Source: Rhabdornis inornatus (taxonomy: Eukaryota > Chordata > Aves > Passeriformes > Rhabdornithidae). From it: a stretch of DNA of 64,000 bases. Every line of letters starts with the position of its first letter. Positions within the stretch are counted from its first letter, which is position 1. The stretch is taken from contig VWZS01010871.1 in NCBI GenBank assembly GCA_013397075.1, forward strand, positions 146,577-210,576, written 5' to 3'. The notes beneath the pieces were generated by a model. That model was not told where the DNA came from and searched no databases. It saw only the letters and a program-made list of their open reading frames with translations. Below, in pieces: positions 51,401 to 63,263 of this stretch. A program made the position numbers and the translations under genes.

Positions 51401-53942
51401 TACAATAGTCCATTCCTTCCAGGCTCTTTGGCATTACACTCCCCTATTATCTAACTGGATCTGTCTTGGATGACCACAAGCGCAATTAGCCAGTGAAATG
51501 AATATGTTTCTTGTTTACATCTGAATGTATAAAGCTTGATGGTTTTTCCTTTCATGTGTAGATAGGTCTACCTACTGCTGTGTCTGCTTGTCTGTCTCTA
51601 CAATTGGAGGTATATTAAAGGGCTTTTTTCCAGTATGAGATCCAAAGAACATATACTTTCATGCAGGATCATATATACGTACAGACTAGCATTTGCTCGC
51701 ATCGGTTGGGTGAGGATGAACTGAAATGCAGGGTTCGGCTATACAAAGCTGAGATTTATTCATGTTAAAGTGAAAATATCTCACCATTGTGGTTTGTGAC
51801 CCATGCTGCCACACTTCAGATATGTCATGTCTATAAAACAAAACCATTTCTTATAGCAAGGACTAAATGCTACAAAGTATGTATGATTATAATTTCTTCC
51901 TATGTTAGAATTCTGTATTGTAACATATTGTACTAGCCTCTTCCATCAGATTCTTGAAGTATAAAACTTATTTCCTTTTCTACTTTTTCAAAATGCAGAA
52001 GCTTGCATGAGCTAAACTAAGGTTGTGTGATGAAAGTTTTTTTGATTTTGGATTTTAGTGAAAGGAAGTCAGCACTTAATGCAGGCTGTTGAGCTACTGA
52101 TCTGCTTCACCAGTGCCACTAAAGTTTTGTGTGTTCTTTCAATGACTTTGCTAGATTCATAGGGCTGGAAAAGAGCGATGAAAGAAGGTGTGATGTAGAA
52201 CACTGTGGAGAGGCTGAAGATTGGAATGTGGTCACTTGTAGTCATGGATCTATCAGTTGGACAACTTTCAATACTCAGAAGGTTCATGGTCAATGCAAAG
52301 TCTGAGAAGGGCACATGACCAGATAAATAATTCTTCAGAAGAGGAGTATCAATCTCTGCATGACTAAATTCTCACTGAAGCAAATGAAACCTTAATCCCT
52401 TATAACTGAGGTGTCCAAATAAACCCTCATGGTTTCTGTTGTATTGTCAAATCTGCAGACAGCAGTGTTGCTTCTACTGCGTTTCTGTAGCTATTTTCTT
52501 GACCTTGTAAGAAAACTCAGAATTGTATGGGAAACAATTACATGGGAGAAAAATGGGAAATTGCAGTTGGAGGAAGGGAAGAGAATGATAAGATCATCCT
52601 TATGGAAACAATTAAAAAGCTAAAGGTATTGAAAAAAAGAGTGAAGACCTACCAACCACCAGGTGCTATAATAACATGATGGGCAGCAGGAAGAAGAAAA
52701 AGAAATTATTTGCCTCAGCCCCAACCAAGGACAGTTCTAAAATAAGTCTTCTCATCTGGTGGACAACAACTAATCCAAAAATTGGCATGAAGTGTTTATT
52801 TCATCAGAATATCGTACTTGGGTATGAACCACAACTTCTTCCTAACTCTTGTACAGGAATAGCTAGTTTCTGCTGTTGGCTTCCCCATCTTTTTTGCATC
52901 AACCTATGGACAGCAGGCTTGTCTTAACAGATGGCTGACCAGTTTTTGCATATTCAAGGTGTTACAATATGTTCTAACTCTTAGATGTATGTTTAGCCAA
53001 AATGGGGGAAGTAAGTGAGGGATATATATTTCGTGGAGTGAGATCTTCTCTTCTCTTAGGTCCTTAACCCTGCGTAGTGTTGAACACAGACCAGTAAAAG
53101 TCAAAGCTTAGTAAAATCTGGTCCCTTAGGTGTCCTTCTATCTCAGGGAATGTAAATAATTTCATCATAGGTCTGAGATTTTCTATCATCTATCTTTTAA
53201 GCACCCTGTTTAGAATTTCCTTCTATGTATGACCACATTTTTTCTTTTTTTCTGTAGTAACTGAACTTTTCCAAACTTCTTATAAAAGTAGCTAAAGCTG
53301 GATCAAATTGGAAGGGGAGGGAAAGCAGTGTATATATCTGTGACATTTGATTTTCTTACAAAGCCAGCATATGAAGTCATAGCAGTTTTGCCACCTGTGG
53401 ATATTTTGGTCACTGCTTATAGGGGCAGTCCTCCTAGCTGTGCAGAGAAATAAGTGGTATTTTTACTGATTCTACTATGCATTAATTTTCATATTGTTTC
53501 CACTTTAGTCTTCACTACCTTTATGAAATCTCTTCCAAAGCTTCAACCTTTAAAATTTCTGCTTTCCTGGGACTTCTCATAGAGAAAGTTCAGCAGAGAG
53601 GGTGTCAGAGCAGAGGTAGGGGTTGTGTGATAATGTAAGACATCCTGAAATAAATTCCAAGAGTGCTCAAGAAATGAGACAGGAAATTATATGCAACTTA
53701 CAATAAATTCAAACTGTCGCATAAAATAAATATATTCATTTTGTTTCCATATGAATATACTGTGTGGGTGTCGAATTTCCCCTTCTAGCTTTGTTGGACA
53801 TAATCTCAGTCCCTATTTGAAGTTTGGTAGTGTGTTGTTCACATTCTGCACTGTATCAATAGAGCCAGATATGAAAGGAAATAAAGGAAGCAATAAGGTC
53901 TCCTATTGTTTTGATGCTGGCATCAGTTGGGTGAATTATTTA

Positions 53943-53965
53943 TTTACTTACTTACTTACTTACTG
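53943..53965. repeat. (TTAC)n microsatellite
   Basis: About five to six TTAC units in intron 1. Confidence 0.85.
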
Positions 53966-54090
53966 GTTTATTGAAATCCTGTATTTCTTTCAGTCTGAAT
54001 TGTTAAAGTGTGAGTTGCTCAGGTTAAACCTAAGGGCCCTTAAAAAGCCCATGGGTGTCTTATTTTATTGTAAATGTCTTTTGAGCATTT

Positions 54091-54115
54091 TTTGGATAGC
54101 ATTTGGATAGCATTT
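54091..54115. repeat. 11-bp tandem duplication (TTTGGATAGCA)
   Basis: Two perfect adjacent copies followed by TTT; a recent local duplication in intron 1. Confidence 0.8.
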
Positions 54116-54629
54116 TTCATACTTCCTGTAACTTTTTAAGGGACAGAGGATTCAAGTTCCTGTGGTATGTCCGATAGTCCCTTAAAGGTCCAGCCATATT
54201 TTAAAAATTAAATATCTGAATTAGCTGAAGGGGAGAGGGAAGTATTGTCACAGAAATATGTGAAACAAAAAAAACTTGAGTTGCTATGGCTTTAATTGTA
54301 AAACTGGCACTCCAAACATTAGCAGTCTTGTAATTCTCCAATGGGCTCATCCACCCATCAGCACTGGTAAGCACCATGTCGAGAGTGAGTGTCTTATCAC
54401 CTTACTAGAGCTGCAGACTGACGTAGAGAGAAATGCATATCCTTTCTGTGTAACAAACTGTTTCAAAATGTGGATGTGTCAATTCTGTGATTTGAGTACA
54501 GCAAGGGAAAAAAAATATTTTGATCACACAGGATTAGAGGGCAGTGTGAGAGGAGTGGCAGCAGCTTATATCCTGGCAAGTGTTTAGACACTTCCATGTT
54601 GGCAGTTCAATGTAAATTCATGAGAAGGG

Positions 54630-54823
54630 GAAAACAAAACAAAGCAAAACTCAAAACAAAAATAAAAACAAACAAGCAAGCAAACAAAAACAAAAAGTGA
54701 AGGGGGGGGAAAAAATACCCTTGGTCCTTCCTTCCTGTCTTCCTTCCCGTCTTCCTGCCTGCATTCCTGCCTCCCTTCTTTCTGCCTTCTGCCTGCTTGC
54801 CTTCCTGCCTCTCTCCCTCCCGG
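54630..54823. repeat. composite low-complexity tract: (CAAAA)n then C/T-rich
   Basis: About 70 nt of CAAAA/CAAG-like sequence is followed by a G8 run (near 54703-54710), an A run and then about 100 nt of CTTC/CTGC-rich pyrimidines. The pyrimidine half is nearly purine-free and could form triplex DNA. The arginine/alanine-rich antisense open frame here (54651-54857) is a composition artefact. Confidence 0.85.
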
Positions 54824-56872
54824 TTTTTTGCATAAATATTTCCCTTTTGGTTTTCATGCCTCCACCAAGGCTTAATGTTTCAACTCCTTATAGGGCTTCT
54901 TGTTGTTAAAATAAACACATACATATCTCCATGAGGTAACAGGGGCATGGCAGAGCATCAGAAGAACAAGAGGCTTCTTTTGATTGGAATAAAGCTCATA
55001 ATTGCCGATGTTGTCTGAAATTGCACAAGTCTTTGGAAAGTTCTCTTCCCTTCTGTCATCCTACATCCAGAGTGTCATCCTACTGTTGTAACCTATGTCA
55101 CCTTGCCTTAGTGCTGTGAGCTGATTCAGCAGAGGCTGGGCTGTCCTAGGTCTGAGTAAAATCTATAATGATCAACATCTGTGCTGATGCAACAACGTCT
55201 TCTAGTTCAGACTTTCAGAACCAGAGTTTCTAAAGCCAGATGACATGGTGTTTTGTGAGGGGACTCCTGTGGAACGTTGTGATCTCTACAGAGAGTGAGG
55301 TTAGGAGGGTGAATATATGAAGATTAAGGTCACTTTACTGAAAAAGAAAATTGCCAATACAAATTTCTCCAGTGTAAATGTCTTCCTTCTTGGGAGACAC
55401 GGTGGTGCTTTCAGTGTCAGGTGTAAATTAGCCATTTTCTCTTAAAGCTGATGAGCACAGCACAGCCAGCACATACTTGAATTTCTCACGACTTAGAAAA
55501 CACTTGGCATGCAATAGGCCTCATCACAGGTTACAATTTTACTTTTTTCTCATCTGCTTTCTGTGCGCCTTGTGGGCTTTTTCCCTGCACGCAGTTCTTG
55601 CTATGTGGAAGACAAGCCTAAAGTCCTAGAGTGCAAGATGCACTTTTGAACCCGTGCTCTTGGGTGGGTTCCGAATTCTGAAAAGTGATTTCACCTATCC
55701 TGCATCTGAACCAGTCCTAGCCTTAAAAACCCTGAGCCAATAAGGCGACAAGTCTGAGGCTGAGCCAGCTTGGACTTGCTCTGTATTGGATCACCCATGC
55801 CTGGTGTTTACACAAGCACGGCATGATTTAAATACAACAAAATGTTATAACTTCAGTCTGTGAGAGCAAGAAAGAAAATTCTTGCATTCACATTGCTCTC
55901 CTGCTGTGTTTTTACATATGGGTAAGAAGGGTGAGAGATAGGACTGATCTGAGGTTTATAAGGCACTGCTATAAAATGTTACACAGAGCTCAGTGTACAC
56001 ACGTAGAAGTGATATGGTGTCAGCTCCATCCTCTGCCAGCAGCCCCCTTCCCCGCCCCTCCAGCTGGCTGCTGCCCTTCTATAAGAAGAAATGAGCTCAC
56101 GTTTGGCACGTTTCTCCTGGGATACAACTTCCAGTCCGGGTCTAGGAATGGCTGTTTAGCTCTTAATGTCCTGAGATGGCTGTTAATCGATTCCTCCCGA
56201 TGTTGTTGCATATGGGAAGCTGCATCCTCCCATGTACACAGCACAGCTATATGGTTTGTTTCAGGGTGTTAGGAATCCCTTGGGGCTATGACAACAGCAC
56301 TGGCAGTGTTCTTATCCTTCTGAGATGAATTGATGCGTGGAGATATTGATGTAAGAGGGTGCAGCCGTGTACAACACTGAGACTACAAACACAGTGTTTT
56401 CAGGAGTTCAGTGTGACACTTCATCCTATTACTTGTGCAATAGCCATTTCAGGTCATGGTTAGGAATGACGTTATTGTCCTCTCAATAAAACTTTGCTTT
56501 CCTGTGCAAAAGGAAAACATGTATTTTATCTTTTTCTTCCCCCTTAGTAATGAGTCTGTCTAGTTGTCAAGAATAAGAGAAGACAAAAAGAAACACAGCG
56601 CTGAAAGGACTAACAGCATTCTACTAATGTCCCTGAACCAAACTAGCTGTATGTGTATCAGGTGTTTTCCTTTAGGGTAAAGAAAAATCTACCTATTGCT
56701 CTTTCCCTTTGTTCACAGGAGCAGAATAAGCACTGGGAAACTGCAAGAATATCTGGGTGAGATTCCCTCTTCAATCCTCATCAAGGTGTCTTCCCTTGTT
56801 TCTTTTAAGTGATGGATTATTTGGGATAAGAAGGAAGAGTAAATAAAAAACTATCCAGAAAGAGATTCGGAT

Positions 56873-56892
56873 TTTTTGTTGTTGTTGTTTAT
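56873..56892. repeat. (TTG)n short microsatellite
   Basis: A T6 run followed by four GTT units in intron 1. Confidence 0.75.
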
Positions 56893-59494
56893 TCCTTTTT
56901 AAGAGACTGAAAAATTAAATCCTGGCCCATTTATCTGCACTAGCAAAATCTGAGCATAATTACCCAAAGTTCAGAATACGTGCTCACTCACCTGTGTTCC
57001 TGTGCCAGTGCCTTCTTGGGGTTTGGAGACACTCAGATCAAGGATTCCCTGTGCCAGGGTTTTTCTGTAGGAAATACTCTCTTGATTCCCTCAGAAGCCT
57101 TTTGCTTTGACTTGCAAGTGAAAAGGAGGCAAAAATTCCTAAGTTAATTTCCAAGACTGTGAAGACTAGGACAAATGTGATGGTGCTGTTCAGCTCACAG
57201 TTGCATCTCCAGTAGAAGGGAGCCACTAGTCTCTCCCAGGGAACTGGACAGTGTTCGAGGAATAGCCACTTTCACCTCAAGATGTCTGATACTCATTGCA
57301 GCTGCTTTTCTTTCCACGTTGTTTGCCAGGGAAAACAGGATTATAGGAGTATTTTGAACAGTTCCGTAGGCATCCTTTTGATCTGGCCACATGGAACAGC
57401 GTGCAGTTGTTCACGGCAGCAATGGGTCTTGTAGCCACTTAACATCTCAGGTGCAGTAAACAACACAGGCAGATTGGGTACAAGGGCACTTTCTCTTTTC
57501 ATCTTTTAACTTCTGTGAGAGCAGAACTTCCATTACTTTGGTTAGCATATCAGGTAGGTGGGATTTTCTGGTCTGTATGAACCTTCTGGGGGCTGGCTGG
57601 GGGTCAGGTCTGATGGCAAAAGTCCTTTTTTTGCTTTTACATGAGATACAGACAACACAATGGGAAGACAAGCTATTTACCACACCAGCTAAACAGTGTT
57701 CATCTGTCCTGACCCTGAATCTGACCTTTGGGAAAAGAAAATAGGTTGAAGTCATTGGTTGCTAAAGCAGCCTTGGGACCTCTGGTTTCATGAGGTACAT
57801 TAAATGGAAAGATACCTGCTTGGAACTGAAGAACTATTGTCATGGGAAATCCTAGTGCTTCCAGGGAATCATGATCCTCAGAAAGATGAGGTTTACTTTC
57901 ATAAGCCTTTTCTTCAGTATGGTACAGTTATTCTGGAAGAGTCGATGCATTTTGGTCATATTGTAGCATTTAAAATTATGCGCAACTCTTTGCCTAGATG
58001 ATTAAACATTTTTTTTGTGTGCACTGCAAACTTGATATGCCAGAATATTTTATGTATTAAATTTTCAAGATACTCACTTTTCAAAGTTTCAACAGTTAGT
58101 CAGAAATATCTTGCATGTTAATTTTTTTTAATGGTAACTACCAATATTAATTCAACTGGCTATGAATTTCTTCTGCCTTGCCTTTTTTCAAAAGCCAGAG
58201 ATTTCCAAACAGTTTCCCACGTGGGCTTTAATCCAGCTGTTAACTCGCATGGAATGCAATAAAGATACATGACATTGTGCAAATGAAATCTTATAAACCA
58301 TACATTTACATTGGTTGAAGCTTTGAAATGCATGGTTTTTATAAAGAGTTGAGATCACTGGCCTTGTCCCTTTCTTTTACACACGTAGGGAAGTGCTGAT
58401 AGCGGTTTCTTCCTGGTTCACTGCAGACAGCATTTCAGTACTGCGTGAGGTATATATTTAATCTCAGTGACAAACTAACATCAAAGGATGCTCGAGGATT
58501 ACTCAAGTAAGAATGTGTGGCTTGTCAAGAATTCATATAGGGATGCATTTAAACTTACCTGAAAAGTCTGGACAGAAAGACCATTATAGAAGAAAAAATA
58601 CTAATTTTCTGTGCTTAACATAATTTTTACAGTAGCCAAAGGCAAGTTTAGGCGGTGGCCTCAGAGGAGCCTTGCATATTGTCACTGACACTTCATCATA
58701 CCCTGAAACAGTGGGGATATGATAAGAACCAGATGATATAAATTTATTAACCAAGCTTAGTGGTTCATATTATCTGGGAAACAACTGGCCTAAACTCTGT
58801 ATTAATGCTGTAGTCCAACAAGAGTTTAACTACACTTTTCACTATCTGTATTGCTGTTTAATCTAGGAAACACACTGGGTGCTTGAAAAAAGGACTTCAG
58901 CAGCATTTTTTTGAATGAGGAGGAATCGTGGATGCCTCAGAACCAGATGAGAAATGAAACCACATGATCTGCATTTATACACACCCTCTTCTCTGTGACA
59001 CTGAAAAATAGTTGGATTCTGTAGGGATAGGACTGTTCTAAACAAAATTTTAAATTCAATTCAAATATGCAACTCAGAGTTATTTTCTTAAGCTTGAACT
59101 TCTTTTATAGACTTCAGGACATGAACAGAGGTCTTGCTGCTCTCCATTTTTCTCCCTGTATGCATCCACACACATATGTACACATATGCTTTTAAAAGAA
59201 ACCTGGTTCTTATCAGAGATGCAACTCCTAGATGCCCAGGTAGCTGTTGTGATTTAAGGATGTTGTGAGCATTTCTGTGTACTGTATGCAGAAAGGGTGG
59301 GAAACACTACTGAATATAACATGAATGCCTGACAACTCTTTAGTAAATTAAAAAATTACTATTAAACACTGAAACTGGATTTTTTGAAGAATCAGGTTGG
59401 ATACTTAGCTCTATAAGTCTTATTTGATTATGTCAGATTACTTTTGTTTGTATTATGAAAAGTCCTTTGTTTGATTTGTAGTTCAAAGCCTTTA

Positions 59495-59509
59495 TTTTTT
59501 TTTTTTTTT
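59495..59509. repeat. poly(T) run
   Basis: Homopolymer of about 15 T in intron 1, possibly an old reverse-oriented poly(A) tail; no adjoining retrogene was recognised. Confidence 0.7.
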
Positions 59510-61011
59510 CACTTCTGTAAGCATTTTCACCTGACTACCCTCTCTACTGACAGTGATTTCATTTTTAATACATGACCCTTTTTGCTTTCTGGTCCAATAG
59601 CACAATGTGTTCTTCATGTTTCTCATTAGACAACTCTTTGGGTTGAATGTCCTCCTCCACATTCCCACAGAAGCTGAGGCATGGGGTTGTAGATGCAGGA
59701 TCACCATCAGATTAAGAAAGTAAGGGATTAAGGAAGATCTGGTTTTACTTAGTGCTAGGTGATTTATTTGTTTATATAGGTCATCAATAAGCAAATTTCT
59801 TAAGGTTGGCATTTCTGACTTGATACTTCTGATGTCAGGGCATTCTGAGTTTTGTGGGGACAAAGCAATGGATTTTTCCTGAGAAGTTCAGGCTGACATC
59901 CACTTAGAATGGACAGAAGGGATAAGGAAGGTCTTCTGATACCAGCAACAGGGCATAATGAGCCTTGATGATTGCATTTTGCTTCTTTGAAATACACTGG
60001 CATTTTGAGAACCACCAACCTGGAGTGCCGCTGGCACAGGTAAAAGACTTTTTCTGTGATGTAACTGTTACTTAAAGAAAGATTTAAGTGGTTGCAACTT
60101 TACTCATTTCAGCTTTAAGGACATATACTCCCCTCTGCATTTTTTTTCCCAATTTTTTTTCCTTCTCTTTATGACAGGAACTTCAGGGCTTTAAAGAAGT
60201 ATTGTAGGAGGTGTTGCACTGCAGAAGTCTTGACTGCTACTTTAATGTAAGATCTTTAGTTAATTTTGTCAAAAGTGGGTAGAAATTATTAGCCACCAGT
60301 ATAAGCTACTTTTGAAAAATCTATGCTGGACAATGAATTCTTAGCTAGTAATCGTATATATATATCCTTTGAAGCTGGAATAAATCTGTAATGAACAGTT
60401 GTCTTCCGATTTGAAATTACTTTTTGGGTATTGCTAGAATTTCAAGCTCAGGCTTAACCATGTAGCTCACAGGAAAGAAAACACTCTACTTTCTTTAACA
60501 TTAAACATGGATGGCCTTGAAATTAATTATGTTTATTCCACGTGTTAAAAGGAAGCTTGGAGCCTGTTCCAGGTTGAGATCACATGTTTTTTGGGAATGT
60601 ATAAGTCTTAAAGCAAATTTTGGAATTAAATAATAGGCTCACGGATCTCCTCTGGGTGGGATTACAATTTATGTCAAAAAAACTTGGACCCACTGAATGT
60701 CTAGTTGTGCTGATGCTTATAATTTGTGATGGGGTAAGAGTACTTGTTTCATGTGAATCTACCTTGCAACCCTTTTAAATTATATCTTTGGGCTTTCAGC
60801 CAGGGCTGAATGATCAGGTCATGCACACATCTGCAGTTTGAAGATGTTTGTTTTCCTATAAACAGACATGTATTTTAATTTAAGAGAATAAAACTGCAAA
60901 TAATCGTTTTAATTTCATAAGAATTACTCTTCAAAAAGCAGTCAGGTGAAATAACCTCAGTAAGTTGTCATGTCTTCTCCTATCTCAAATGTAAATCTGG
61001 AGACTGAGTAA

Positions 61012-61059
61012 CATAACCAGATTACATTCTGGTTATGTAGTCATAACCAGAATGTAATC
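61012..61059. repeat. perfect 18-bp inverted repeat with overlapping 9-bp third arm
   Basis: GATTACATTCTGGTTATG (61020-61037) and CATAACCAGAATGTAATC (61042-61059) are exact reverse complements around the 4-nt loop TAGT. A further CATAACCAG at 61012-61020 can also pair with CTGGTTATG (61029-61037), giving two alternative hairpins. Confidence 0.95.
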
Positions 61060-61108
61060 ACTTATGAAACTTCAATTTTTACATTTACCCTTGCAATTGT
61101 TGTAGTTT

Positions 61109-61173
61109 GGGGGGGAGAGGCTGTGGGGTTGTTTTTTGGGGGTTTTTTTGGGGTTTTTTTGTTTTTTTTTATT
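61109..61173 (+). repeat. G/T-rich low-complexity tract with four G runs
   Basis: G7 (61109-61115), G4 (61125-61128), G5 (61138-61142) and G4 (61150-61153) are separated by 9, 9 and 7 nt, then followed by long T runs. It lies on the sense strand of ADAMTSL1 intron 1, so the G runs would also be in pre-mRNA. The loops are longer than in classic quadruplex motifs. Confidence 0.75.
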
Positions 61174-61424
61174 TTAATGAAGGTAAGATAAAATGAGTGT
61201 GTCGAATAATTGTTACACACTCATTAGATAGGCCCCATATTATCTCTCACAGACTGAATTAATTCTCTTTTTTACCCATGAATAACAATATTCAAGGCTG
61301 GTATATTTCACCATATTTCGTTACTACTACTCAGATTCACTGAAGGTAAAATTGTTTCAGTATTGAGTTATCCCTTTGTCTCAAATAATCCCTTAGTGTT
61401 GCCAGCAATCAGGAGGTCCTGGTT

Positions 61425-62003
61425 GATGGCACAGTATGGCCAGCTGGGCAAGGGAGGGGATTGTCCTGCTCTGCTCTGAGCTGGGGCAGCCTCACATCCA
61501 GTGCTGGGGGCAGTTTTTGAGTGCCACAATATAAGACAATAAGTTATTAGAGAGTTTCAAAAGAGGACAACAAAGACAGTGAAGAGCCTTGAGGGGAAGG
61601 TGTACACAGAGCAGCTGAGGTGACTTGGTCTGTTCAGCCTGGAGAAGAGGAGACAGGGGAGACCTCATTGCTGTTACAATTTTCTCATGAGGGGAAAAGC
61701 AGGGGCAGGCATCTCTGCTTTGTGGTAACCACTGACAGGACCTGAGAAATGGTCTGAAGCTGTGTCAGGGGAGGTTTGGGCTGGATATTAGGAAAAGATT
61801 TTCACTGAGAGGATAGTTGAACACTCTAACAGGTTTCCTAGGGTAGTGGTCACAGCACCAGCCTGACAGAGTTCAAGAAGTGTTTGGACAGTGCTCTCAG
61901 GAACATGGTGTGATTCTTGGGGTGTCCTGTGCAGAGCCAAGAGTTGGATTTGATGATTCTGATGGGTACCTTACAACTCAGTATCTTCTACGATGCTATG
62001 AAA
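61425..62003 (+). mobile_element. CR1 LINE 3' fragment in ADAMTSL1 intron 1
   Basis: Sense-oriented CR1 RT tail and 3'UTR: 'gggcaagggaggggattgtc', 'tctgttcagcctggagaaga', 'tttgggctggatattaggaa', ending 'tcttctacgatgctatg'. It is 5'-truncated and non-coding. Its last 170 bp resemble the copy at 2040-2224. Confidence 0.93.
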
Positions 62004-63135
62004 GCTAAAGCTGACTGCTGTAACATGGGCCAGCAGTGATGCTTGCCAATGTCTCTCCATTTAAGGTGTACCTGTAAAGTCTCCCTCATATCGTTGTTGC
62101 CTTCTCATTAATTTCAAGTGCAGTTAGAACTGCTATTCACCAGGTGATGACCCACAACACAAGTCAAGCTTTGAAGGAGAGCACTGCTTATCTCCATCAA
62201 ATACAGGCATTTTGGTGCAATTTTGCAAGGTTAGTCAGTTTTTCCAGCAAAATCACATTGCTCACTGGGGACAGTATCTATCTAGATGGTTAAATAATTT
62301 GTGTACTTACGAATCTATGTTTCTGAGATGCGTTTGCATGAATGAAAATGAAATGCTGAATACTGGTATGACTGCTTTATTTGAGGCAGGTACTGCTGTA
62401 TGTTTATGACTTAATCCTCAAAGAGATGAGCATTTCTGAATCCTTCAGTGCTGCTTCTCTATAAAGTTGTTTAAGCATAGCCACCGGCATTAACAATAGC
62501 ACTGTCTAGGTCTGCACCTGATGTTGGTAGCTCCTGCTCTTCAGGAAATGTGCATTTTCTTTCTTAAGTTAGCAAACAGTAGGGATGAAACAGTTAGGGA
62601 AATTTTGTCCCACAAGTTTCATAGATCTTTAGACAGAGAAGCAATGATAGCTCAAATTCTTTATGGTAAGTGCATGAAAGTGATTATATTGAATGACTTT
62701 TTAGCACGTTGATTCACTATTTTGTGTTTCAATTTTTCCTTAGGAGCATTTTGGAAGACACCTTTCAATATGCCTTTTCATAGCTTCTAGCAGAGCAGCA
62801 AAACTTCAGAGCACAAGGTCTATAATACTCCATTTCTTAATCAGAAAAAATCCTTTGTCTATTGTTCAAAGAGCTGTCTAAGAGCAGTCTTCACTAGCCT
62901 CAAACTGAGACAAAGTAGGATATTCAAAAGATGAAAGTGAATTCATACACCATTCACTACTAAGGATCTGGTTGTCAACCAGTAGGTGCATGCCAGAGAG
63001 GAACAGATTTATTCAATTTATTCAGTGCTTTCAATAACCAGGATGATATCCAGTAAAAAGAGGTTAAACTAGCAACAGCAATTATGATGCCTAAATGTTT
63101 TTACATGATTTTTTTTTCCTTTTCCCTCTCCTCAG

Positions 63136-63263
63136 AGCTCCAGAACAGCTCGCTCGGAGGAAGACCGAGACTCACTGTGGGATGCCTGGGGCTCGTGGAG
63201 CGAATGTTCGCGCACCTGTGGAGGAGGGGCTTCGTATTCACTGAGACGCTGCCTGAGCAGCAA
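63136..63263 (+). CDS. ADAMTSL1: ADAMTSL1 coding exon 2 (start of TSR1)
   Basis: The exon is 128 nt, bounded by a pyrimidine-rich acceptor (tttccctctcctcag) and the donor AA|GTAGGT. It starts in phase 0 and ends with two bases of a split Lys codon. It encodes 42 residues beginning SSRTARSEEDRDSLWDAWGS and finishing in RRCLSS. Visible motifs are WDAWGSW (the WxxWxxW C-mannosylation motif of thrombospondin type-1 repeats) and CSRTCGGG (the O-fucosylation motif CxxS/TCxxG), so this is the N-terminal part of TSR1. Human punctin-1 is known to carry both modifications. The mature protein is secreted into extracellular matrix. Reading on past the donor meets an immediate in-frame TAG, which confirms the splice site. 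The remaining TSRs, the ADAMTS cysteine-rich/spacer region and the Ig and PLAC domains lie outside the window. ADAMTSL3 is the closest alternative but fits this N-terminus less well. Confidence 0.95.

Larger units (their letters stand above)
48472..63135 (+). other. ADAMTSL1: ADAMTSL1 intron 1
   Basis: A phase-0 intron of about 14.7 kb runs from GTAAAT to CTCCTCAG. It separates the hydrophobic signal-peptide core from the end of the signal and TSR1. I see no additional exon in either strand. It contains a sense-oriented CR1 fragment (61425-62003), a composite A-rich/pyrimidine-rich tract (54630-54823), a (TTAC)n run near 53943, a (TTG)n run near 56878, an 18-bp hairpin (61020-61059) and a G/T-rich segment (61109-61173). 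The rest is AT-rich unique-looking sequence, with a GC-richer patch at 55930-56280. Confidence 0.88.

Noticed and set aside
54651..54857. Arg/Ala-rich minus-strand open frame
   Set aside because: Entirely explained by the pyrimidine-rich simple repeat read on the other strand.
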